Shown here: positions 1-5,101 of the stretch, piece after piece | Position numbering within the stretch: position 1 is the stretch's first letter | Layout of the letters: the number at the start of each line of letters is the position of its first letter | Source of the DNA: DATAXP01 sp036272935 | GTDB taxonomy: Bacteria; Planctomycetota; Planctomycetia; Pirellulales; PNKZ01 | Assembly: GCA_036272935.1 (NCBI GenBank) | Contig: DATAXP010000144.1 | Span: 1-9,424, forward strand | DNA length: 9,424 nucleotides | Reading direction: 5' to 3' | Notes under the pieces: generated by a model | Database searches by the model: none | What the model saw: the letters and a program-made list of their open reading frames with translations, nothing else | Told to the model about the DNA's origin: nothing | Made by a program: the position numbers and the translations under genes

Positions 1-6
1 GAGGTC

Positions 7-42
7 GGGTGCCATGCTCACGCTTGCGTGAGCATGGCACCC
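7..42. repeat. Perfect 16-bp inverted repeat (hairpin)
   Basis: Bases 7-22 are the exact reverse complement of 27-42, leaving a 4-base loop (cttg) at 23-26. It lies 21 bases beyond the stop codon of the minus-strand phosphodiesterase gene, so it could end that transcript, but no T-tract follows on either strand. The perfection of the stem and its short loop fit a dispersed palindromic element of the kind abundant in planctomycete gaps; that family assignment is inference. Confidence 0.75.
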
Positions 43-63
43 CGCGCGCCGCAAGCGACGCGG

Positions 64-831
64 CTAACGGCGGAGCACTTCTTTGATCATTGCTGGCACG
101 TTGCTGGTCAGGGCGTCGATCCCGGCGGCGATCAAGCGGCGCGCTTGCGCCGGGTCGTCGACCGTCCATGTCCACGCTCGCAGCCCGGCCTCGTGGATGG
201 CGGCGATCGCCTCTGCCGTCAGATCGTTGGCGCTCCAATTTACGATGGTCGCCCCGATCGAGGCGGCCTCGACCGCCTTGCGAGGGTCGAACTCCTTGCT
301 CCCCAACGCTCCCAGTACCAGGCGGGGTTCCTGGCGATGCGCCTCGGCCACGAACTCCCAATCGAATGCTTGCACCGTCACTTGTTCGACCGCGTTGCTG
401 TCGCGCACGACCCGCAAGCAGTTTTCAACGCTGCCGCTTTTACGTTCGATCATCAGCATCGCACGGGGAATGACAGTGTCGATCGCCGCGGCGAGCGTCG
501 GCACGCGCGTGCCAGCAAGCCGGGGATTGAACCAAGTGCCGGCGTCGAGTTCATCGATTTGCGCGGCGGTCTTGCTGGCGACGGGAATTTTCTCGTCGTC
601 CGTCCAGTGCCAGCGGGTGCGAGCGTCGGTCGTGCGGTCGAGCGTCGCGTCGTGGATCACCATCGGCACGCCATCGGCCGAGTCGTGCGTGTCGAGCTCG
701 ATGAAATCGACGCCGACCGCCAACGCCGATTCAAACGCCGGCAGCGTGTTCTCGGCGGCGACACGGCTGTTGCCCCGATGGGCAATCAGCAGCACTCGCT
801 GCTGCCGGACGATTTGCGCGACGGAGAGCAT
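64..831 (-). CDS. Glycerophosphodiester phosphodiesterase family protein
   Basis: Predicted to hydrolyse glycerophosphodiesters to an alcohol and sn-glycerol 3-phosphate. The 255-residue protein has the GDPD TIM-barrel signature. AHRGN sits near the N-terminus (His18, Arg19), followed by ENTLPAF, then ELD (Glu45, Asp47 as metal ligands), HDATLDRTT with the second catalytic His60, the IERK strand (Glu129, Lys131), and near the end AWTWTVDD. The frame stays open upstream to 906, but the extra 25 residues (MQWRLSCASN...) do not resemble the family, and starting at Met 831 puts AHRGN 17 residues in, as usual; I therefore chose 831. No signal peptide is seen, so it is probably cytoplasmic. It stands alone, with a 318-bp gap before the next gene upstream. 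The exact substrate cannot be told from sequence. Confidence 0.9.
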   Translation of the reverse strand: MLSVAQIVRQQRVLLIAHRGNSRVAAENTLPAFESALAVGVDFIELDTHDSADGVPMVIHDATLDRTTDARTRWHWTDDEKIPVASKTAAQIDELDAGTWFNPRLAGTRVPTLAAAIDTVIPRAMLMIERKSGSVENCLRVVRDSNAVEQVTVQAFDWEFVAEAHRQEPRLVLGALGSKEFDPRKAVEAASIGATIVNWSANDLTAEAIAAIHEAGLRAWTWTVDDPAQARRLIAAGIDALTSNVPAMIKEVLRR

Positions 832-1149
832 GGAATTCCAAACAGGCGGATTCCAAAAGATAAGTCGATAGAAAGTGTTGCTGGCGCAACTTAGCCGCCA
901 TTGCACCTTAGTTCAAGCTCGCCATCATCACAGCGATCACCATGTTCATGCGCTCCGGCCGGACGCTCGTTTTGCGAACGCGCAGGCGATGGTTGTTGGC
1001 ATCGTCGCCCGCATTCTCCGCGGGCTCGGCAGAAGGACGCGAGTCGCGGCGATCAGGTTGATCATCTGCGGCCGGCTCGATGCCCTGCCACCAAATCGAC
1101 GACCACCGCGCTGTCGACGGCGCTCGACGCGTGCGGCTATCGACGGCGC
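832..1149. other. Gap without a convincing gene
   Basis: This 318-bp stretch between the phosphodiesterase start and the small secreted protein's stop shows no supported gene. It holds a possible minus-strand promoter (888-916), a small inverted repeat gttgc/gcaac around 877-890, and a 10-bp direct repeat (cgacggcgct at 1115-1124 and 1141-1150, 26 bp apart). A minus-strand frame with a TTG start (908-1153) crosses it but has an arginine-rich composition with no family look. Confidence 0.5.
888..916 (-). promoter_or_regulatory. Possible sigma70-type promoter of the phosphodiesterase gene
   Basis: On the minus strand TTGAAC (911-916) is followed after exactly 17 bases by TAAGTT (888-893). Matches to the consensus are 4/6 and 3/6. 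Transcription would begin near 881, giving a leader of about 50 bases before the start at 831. The match is weak and could be chance. Confidence 0.27.
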
Positions 1150-1446
1150 TCAACGCGCACGATCGCCGTTGGACCGGGGATCGGTGAAGCCATAGTTGTC
1201 GGTGCGATTAAAATTGAAACCCGACGAGCGGTTGCGGTAGCCGAATCCCATCGAACTGTAATCGGAGCCGGCATAATCGCCGTAGGCGCTGTACCAGCCG
1301 TAGCCCATCCGCCCATAGCCCCGCTGCCACAGGCCGTCGGGGCTAGTGCGGTTGGCGGTACCGTAGGTTCGCCAGCCGGCATGGGCCCTGTCAGCCGCCG
1401 CCCCAAGAGCAAGGACCGCGATTGAAGCTAGCATGAGACGATGCAT
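1150..1446 (-). CDS. Small secreted Gly/Tyr-rich protein, function unknown
   Basis: A 98-residue protein of no family I recognise. It opens with a clear Sec signal peptide: MHRLMLASIAVLALGAAADR and then AHA, with likely cleavage after AHA before GW. The mature part is about 75 residues with 14 Gly and 9 Tyr, many as GY/YG pairs, plus Asn, Arg and Ser, and no Cys. This suggests a low-complexity exported or surface-associated peptide. Two in-frame ATGs lie at 1452 and 1446. The Shine-Dalgarno run GGGAGGAG (1453-1460) touches the first but is about 6 bases from the second, so 1446 is the better start. The strong ribosome site plus signal peptide argue that the gene is real. It stands alone, between frr and the phosphodiesterase gene. 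Confidence 0.7.
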   Translation of the reverse strand: MHRLMLASIAVLALGAAADRAHAGWRTYGTANRTSPDGLWQRGYGRMGYGWYSAYGDYAGSDYSSMGFGYRNRSSGFNFNRTDNYGFTDPRSNGDRAR

Positions 1447-1641
1447 CGTCATCTCCTCCCGTCGCGAAGGTCATGGAACGTGGCGGCCGACGAGCACAAG
1501 CTCGCTCGCCATGCAAACGTCGCTCCCGATTCACGACCTGGCAAGTCTTGCGATACGGACAGATGCCGTTTTTACCGGCCTTAACCGCTTTGACCCGATT
1601 CTTGAGCCACAGGATGGGAACAGGGAGCGACGGCGCAGCGC

Positions 1642-2202
1642 TCAGTCTTCCATGACTTCGGTTTCTTTCGCCTTCGCCAGGTCGTTGGCGCGGTTCTCGT
1701 ATTTCTTGGTCAACTCCTGGATCTCTTCCTTGAGACTTTCGCAGTCGTCTTCCGAGAGCACCTTGTCTTTTTGTTCCTGGTCGGCCTGCTTGTTCCCTTC
1801 GCGGCGAACGTTGCGGATCGAAACCTTCGCCTCCTCGGCAAGCTCCTTGATGCGCGCAACCAGCTTGCGGCGCATCTCGGTCGACAGCGGCGGCACGTTG
1901 AGCCGGATCACGCGGCCATCGCTCATCGGCGTGAACCCCAGGCCGCTGGCCTGGATCGCCTTTTCGATGTCCTTGATCGTCCCCGGGTCGAAGGGGCGCA
2001 CCACGATCTGCGTGGGCTCAGGTGCGCCGATGCTCGCCAGTTGCTTGATCGGCGTCGGCGAGCCGTACACCTCGACGCGCAGCGAATCGACCAGCCCTGG
2101 GTTGGCGCGCCCGGTGCGGATGCCGGTCAGCGCGTGCTTGAGCACGTCAGCCGCCTTTTCCATCCGTTCTTCGACGTCGAGCAGGATTTCGTCGGCAGGC
2201 AT
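1642..2202 (-). CDS. frr: Ribosome recycling factor
   Basis: RRF works with EF-G in the cytoplasm to split post-termination ribosomes. The protein is 186 residues, against about 185 for the family, and collinear throughout. It has an N-terminal helix (residues 1-30), the RTGRANP turn leading into the beta-rich domain II (VEVYGSPTPIKQLASI, FDPGTIKDIEKAI), and a C-terminal three-helix bundle with LNVPPLSTEMRR and the conserved IRNVRR segment whose arginines face the ribosome. The charged tail ends KETEVMED. The ATG at 2202 has no good Shine-Dalgarno, which may mean coupling to pyrH, 42 bases upstream. It is the last gene of rpsB-tsf-pyrH-frr, a widely conserved order. No clear terminator is seen after it. 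Confidence 0.98.
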   Translation of the reverse strand: MPADEILLDVEERMEKAADVLKHALTGIRTGRANPGLVDSLRVEVYGSPTPIKQLASIGAPEPTQIVVRPFDPGTIKDIEKAIQASGLGFTPMSDGRVIRLNVPPLSTEMRRKLVARIKELAEEAKVSIRNVRREGNKQADQEQKDKVLSEDDCESLKEEIQELTKKYENRANDLAKAKETEVMED

Positions 2203-2205
2203 GCG

Positions 2206-2235
2206 CTGAGAGTTGCTAGTGGCTGGTTGCTAGTG
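2206..2235. repeat. Degenerate tandem heptad repeat between pyrH and frr
   Basis: The gap contains ttgctag (2213-2219), tggctgg (2220-2226) and ttgctag (2227-2233), three consecutive 7-base units, with a looser fourth (ctgagag, 2206-2212) before them. It appears as a direct repeat of gttgctagtg at 14-bp spacing. It fills most of the 42-base gap and leaves frr without a normal ribosome site. It resembles the short tandem repeats common in bacterial intergenic DNA; function unknown. Confidence 0.6.
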
Positions 2236-2244
2236 CGGCGGCGG

Positions 2245-3009
2245 CTACCCGGTCATTGCCGAGACGCCGCTGGCGATCCGTGTGCCGATCCGTTCGCCGT
2301 TCACGGCCCGTTCGATGTTGCCGTCTTTGCGATAGTTGAACACCAGGATCGGCATGTCGTGTTCCATGCACTGGGCGATGGCGGTGAAGTCCATCACGCG
2401 CAGGTTCTTCTCGCGCATCTCAGCATAGGTCAGATCGCTGTAGAGCACGGCGTGCGGGTTGGTTTCGGGGTCGTCGCTGTACACGCCGTCGACGCGCGTG
2501 GCCTTCATCAGAATGTCGGCCTCAAGCTCTAGTGCACGCTGTGCGGCGGCGGTGTCGGTGGTGACAAACGGACTGCCGATGCCGCAGGCCAGAATGACGA
2601 TCCGCCCTTTTTCGAGGTGCCGGCGCGCACGGCGGCGAATGTACGGCTCGGCAATGCCATCCATACGGATGGCCGTCGAGAGCCGCGTCTCGCAACCCAG
2701 CGATTCCAGCGCGTCCTGCAACGCCAAGCCGTTGATGACCGTGGCCAGCATGCCCATGTAGTGGGCTGTCGCCTCTTGGATGCTCGAGGCGCTGGCGGTG
2801 AACTGGGCGCCGCGCAGGATGTTGCCGCCGCCGATAACGATGGCGATCTGCGTGCCGGCCTGGGCGGCCCGATGCGTCTGCCTCGCGATGTGCAGCACCG
2901 CTTCCATGCTGATGCCGCGCTCACCCTGGCGGCAAAAGCTCTCGCCCGACAGCTTCAATACGACGCGGCGGTACGCGGTCCCCAACGCCTTTTGTCCCGA
3001 TGCGGCCAT
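2245..3009 (-). CDS. pyrH: Uridylate (UMP) kinase
   Basis: Phosphorylates UMP to UDP with ATP, the entry to UTP and CTP; bacterial PyrH is a cytoplasmic hexamer of the amino-acid-kinase fold. The 254 residues show VVLKLSGES (17-24), the glycine loop IGGGNILRG (59-67), MGMLATVINGLALQDALE (85-102), the SPFVTTDTAA segment (146-155), ILMKATRVDGVYSDDP (166-181) and VMD (205-207). The N-terminus is about 10 residues longer than in E. coli. Two substitutions stand out: His83 where the family normally has Asp (DYMGML or DHMGML), and Ile144 where the GTG[NS]PF motif has Thr. The ATG at 3009 follows GAGGTG at a good distance. It starts only 13 bases after tsf, so the two are surely cotranscribed. Confidence 0.97.
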   Translation of the reverse strand: MAASGQKALGTAYRRVVLKLSGESFCRQGERGISMEAVLHIARQTHRAAQAGTQIAIVIGGGNILRGAQFTASASSIQEATAHYMGMLATVINGLALQDALESLGCETRLSTAIRMDGIAEPYIRRRARRHLEKGRIVILACGIGSPFVTTDTAAAQRALELEADILMKATRVDGVYSDDPETNPHAVLYSDLTYAEMREKNLRVMDFTAIAQCMEHDMPILVFNYRKDGNIERAVNGERIGTRIASGVSAMTG

Positions 3010-3022
3010 AACACCTCGGTTG

Positions 3023-3847
3023 CTACTTGCCCAATCTCCAGTTCACGAAGCGCTTGATCTTCATGCCCGCCGCCTTCAGCACGTCGGCCACCATCTTCGT
3101 ATTATCCTTCACGAACTGCTGCTCGGTGAGCACGCGGGCAGCATAAAAATTCTTCATCCGCCCTTCGATCATCTTCTGAATGATATTCTCGGGCTTGCCT
3201 TCTTTGCGGGCCTGCTCGGTGAGAATTTCGCGCTCGTGGGCGACGTCGGCCGGATCGAGGTCTTCCTTGGTCGCGGCAGTGGTGTTGTTCGCCACGATGT
3301 GCATGGCAATGTCGCGGGCCGTCGCCGCATCGCCCCCTTGGAACTCGACCAACGCCGCCAGGTCGCCGGTGGCGTGCACGTAGCCGGCGCAGAGACCGTC
3401 GAACCGCACCACGCGACCGATGTTGAACACCTCGCGAATGCGGTTGAACAGGTCGTCCTTCTGCTCGCCGAGCGTGCTGCCCGGCTTGCTCAGCGAAGGG
3501 AGCTTGAGCAGCTCGTCGGCAGTCTTCGCGCCGCCGACGGCCATTTGCTTGGCCAAGTCGTTGGCGAACTGCTTGACCTCGGTGCTCCCGGCCACCGGTG
3601 CGCTCTCGCAGAGCAGCTCGACCATCGCGCCGACCTTCTTCTCGGCGTCGGCGTAGAGGCCGATCCGGCCGTCGAGCGTCTCGCGCCCGAGCCGGGTTTC
3701 CTGGGTCTTCTTCCCCTTCTCACGGAGCTTGCGGATGGCCTCTTCGGCGTCGCCGCCGGCCTCTTGCAAGGCGGCCTTGCACTCCATCATCGGCAGTCCC
3801 GTCTGCTCGCGCAGCGCTTTGACCGCGGCGGCACTAATCTCGGCCAT
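3023..3847 (-). CDS. tsf: Elongation factor Ts
   Basis: EF-Ts recharges EF-Tu by driving GDP release. The 274-residue protein begins with the UBA-like domain that docks on EF-Tu (ALREQTGLPMMECKAALQEA, residues 11-30), then an N-terminal domain with KVGAMVELLCESAPVA (71-86), and the dimerisation half with GYVHATGDLAALVEF (155-169), DIAMHI (179-184) and the C-terminal MIEGRMKNFYA (226-236). The frame extends upstream to 3886, but the start at 3847 (MAEISAAAVK) matches the family and follows a GGGAG ribosome site. Oddly, the usual CxTDFVA motif reads CESAPVA, so the Asp-Phe pair that in E. coli (Asp80, Phe81) disrupts the Mg/nucleotide site of EF-Tu is Ala-Pro here. The conserved His (158) remains. 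It lies 62 bases after rpsB. Confidence 0.97.
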   Translation of the reverse strand: MAEISAAAVKALREQTGLPMMECKAALQEAGGDAEEAIRKLREKGKKTQETRLGRETLDGRIGLYADAEKKVGAMVELLCESAPVAGSTEVKQFANDLAKQMAVGGAKTADELLKLPSLSKPGSTLGEQKDDLFNRIREVFNIGRVVRFDGLCAGYVHATGDLAALVEFQGGDAATARDIAMHIVANNTTAATKEDLDPADVAHEREILTEQARKEGKPENIIQKMIEGRMKNFYAARVLTEQQFVKDNTKMVADVLKAAGMKIKRFVNWRLGK

Positions 3848-3856
3848 GCTTGCTCC

Positions 3857-3890
3857 CAATCCCAAATGCGAAATCTCAAATCCCAATGGG
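3857..3890. repeat. Degenerate tandem heptad repeat between rpsB and tsf
   Basis: On the plus strand the gap reads caatccc, aaatgcg, aaatctc, aaatccc, then aatggg: four consecutive 7-base units of the form AAATNNN and part of a fifth. AAAT recurs at 3864, 3871 and 3878, exactly 7 apart. The patch is A/T-rich compared with its GC-rich surroundings and differs in sequence from the heptads between pyrH and frr. It starts a few bases upstream of the tsf ribosome site. Confidence 0.6.
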
Positions 3891-3909
3891 CGACGGTTCC
3901 GCGTCGCGC

Positions 3910-4671
3910 CTAGACAGCATCTTTATCCTTGTCGGCGCCTTCCGGCGACGTGTACGCCGCCGTGTGGTCGGCCGGCATCAGGTCCTTGGCGTTCGCCTTG
4001 CCGTCGACGATCGCCGTGGCCAACTGTTGCAGCACGATCTCGATCGAGCGGATGCTGTCGTCGTTGCCCGGAATCGGCAAGTCGACCAGATCGGGATCGC
4101 AATCGGTGTCGATCAGCGCCACGGTGGTGACGCCCTGCTTGCGGGCCTCGCTGATGGCGTTCTTTTCTTTGCGCGGATCGATGATCACCATGCACTCGGG
4201 AATGCGGTTCATGGTGCGGATGCCGTTGAGGTTGCGGAACATCTTGCGATATTCGCGGTTCAAGGCCGACTGCATCTTCTTCGAGTATTTGGCCAGCTCG
4301 TCGGTGCTGCGGATTTGCTCGAGCTGCTCCAGGCGCGTGAGCCGGCTGCGAATGGTGCGGAAATTGGTGAGCGTGCCGCCGAGCCAGCGGTCGTTGACGT
4401 AGGGCATGCCGCAGCGGGCCGCTTCGCGCTCGACCGTTTCGGCCGCCTGCCGCTTGGTGCCGACGAACAGAATCAGGCTTCCCTGGGCGGCGACCTGCGC
4501 AAGATACTTGCGGGCGCGGATCATGCCGCGCACCGTCTCGCGCACGTCAATAATGTGGATCAGATTGCGGCGACCATAGATATAGGGCCGCATCTTGGGG
4601 TTCCACTTGCTGGCCCGATGGCCGAAGTGGACGCCGGCTTCAATCAGTTGCTTGACTAGGACCGTGGACAA
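3910..4671 (-). CDS. rpsB: 30S ribosomal protein S2
   Basis: S2 is a small-subunit protein bound at the back of the 30S head-body junction, needed for S1 attachment in many bacteria. The 253 residues show the family landmarks: MSTVLVKQLIEAGVHFGH at the start, KWNPKMRPYIYG, HIIDV, ILFVGTKRQA, NDRWLGGTLTNF (93-104), MNRIPECMVIIDPRKE, and ALIDTDCDPDLVDLPIPGND. The tail is acidic/lysine-rich (ADKDKDAV). The frame is open to an ATG at 4731, but those 20 residues (MHRTQAVAPR...) do not belong to S2. Homology begins exactly at the TTG codon at 4669-4671, and GAGGAG (4678-4683) precedes it by 6 bases, so I call a TTG start. It is the first gene of the operon. Confidence 0.97.
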   Translation of the reverse strand: MSTVLVKQLIEAGVHFGHRASKWNPKMRPYIYGRRNLIHIIDVRETVRGMIRARKYLAQVAAQGSLILFVGTKRQAAETVEREAARCGMPYVNDRWLGGTLTNFRTIRSRLTRLEQLEQIRSTDELAKYSKKMQSALNREYRKMFRNLNGIRTMNRIPECMVIIDPRKEKNAISEARKQGVTTVALIDTDCDPDLVDLPIPGNDDSIRSIEIVLQQLATAIVDGKANAKDLMPADHTAAYTSPEGADKDKDAV

Positions 4672-4677
4672 AACAGA

Positions 4678-4683
4678 CTCCTC
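4678..4683 (-). promoter_or_regulatory. Ribosome binding site fixing the rpsB TTG start
   Basis: The minus strand reads GAGGAG, then six bases, then TTG at 4671-4669. This spacing selects the TTG codon over the far-upstream in-frame ATG at 4731. Confidence 0.8.
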
Positions 4684-4830
4684 GCTGTGGGCACACCGGC
4701 TCCGTGGTGCCACCGCCTGCGTACGATGCAAGCCGATAGCGTGTCCGGCGTTAGGAACTGCGGATCGGTCGGCTCGACGCGGACTGTCGTTGCCCGTCCA
4801 CCCTGGACCGTTCAGGGCGGAAAGTCCCTA

Positions 4831-4859
4831 ATCGTAGCCATTTACGAAAGAGGGGTCAA
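4831..4859 (-). promoter_or_regulatory. Sigma70-type promoter of the rpsB-tsf-pyrH-frr operon
   Basis: The minus strand carries TTGACC (4854-4859; 5/6 to consensus), a 17-base spacer, and TACGAT (4831-4836; 4/6 to consensus). Transcription would start near 4825, giving a leader of about 150 bases before the TTG start of rpsB. The leader contains a small stem (ccctg/caggg, about 4801-4817). In other bacteria the S2 operon is autoregulated through its leader; whether that applies here cannot be told. Confidence 0.65.
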
Positions 4860-4900
4860 CCGGCGGTGAGACGCGCCGTGTTGTTCCGCTGCGCTGCTCT

Positions 4901-4963
4901 GTTGTGGCATGGTCTCCCGACCATGCCACTAACGGTAGCACGGTCGGGAGACCGTGCTACAAC
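4901..4963. repeat. Twin palindromes forming a larger inverted repeat
   Basis: Two perfect 11-bp hairpins lie side by side: 4904-4914 with 4919-4929 (loop tccc), and 4935-4945 with 4950-4960 (loop ggga). The 29-base arms 4901-4929 and 4935-4963 are also reverse complements of each other apart from four positions. Those four form two covarying base pairs: G-C versus A-T, and T-A versus C-G. The element sits between tRNA-Gln and the rpsB promoter and could end tRNA transcription. Its form suggests a dispersed palindromic (REP/MITE-like) element; no transposase is nearby. Confidence 0.75.
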
Positions 4964-4975
4964 GCGACGCTCAAA

Positions 4976-5046
4976 CTACCCGGCAAGGACTCGAACCTTG
5001 AATGGGAGAGCCAAAATCTCCAGTGTTACCATTACACCACCGGGTA
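4976..5046 (-). tRNA. tRNA-Gln (anticodon UUG)
   Basis: A 71-nt cloverleaf can be folded by eye. The 7-bp acceptor stem is TACCCGG with CCGGGTA plus discriminator G (4976). The D arm is GTGT/ACAC, and the anticodon stem GGAGA/TCTCC encloses the loop TTTTGGC. That gives U33, anticodon TTG at 34-36 (reads CAA) and G37. A 4-base variable loop precedes the T arm CAAGG/CCTTG with loop TTCGAGT. The 3' CCA is not encoded (TTT follows), so a CCA-adding enzyme is required. Confidence 0.95.
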
Positions 5047-5055
5047 CCGTCGGGC

Positions 5056-5061
5056 ATTGTA
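5056..5061 (-). promoter_or_regulatory. Possible -10 element of the tRNA-Gln gene
   Basis: TACAAT on the minus strand (5/6 match) ends 10 bases before the tRNA 5' end, as expected for a -10 box with a very short leader. No recognisable -35 box lies 16-18 bases upstream, so the call is weak. Confidence 0.35.
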
Positions 5062-5101
5062 ACGGCAGGACGTTTCGGCTGGCTAGGGCGGCTCGAGCGC
5101 A

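Noticed and set aside
28..894. Plus-strand open frames over the phosphodiesterase gene
   Set aside because: They are antisense shadows of a gene with clear GDPD motifs and have no recognisable product.
908..1153. Minus-strand frame of 81 codons overlapping the stop of the small secreted gene
   Set aside because: It needs a TTG start, has no good ribosome site, and its Arg/Asp/Pro composition is typical of random GC-rich sequence.
2780..4659. Long plus-strand frames over pyrH, tsf and rpsB
   Set aside because: They are high-GC antisense shadows of three unmistakable housekeeping genes.
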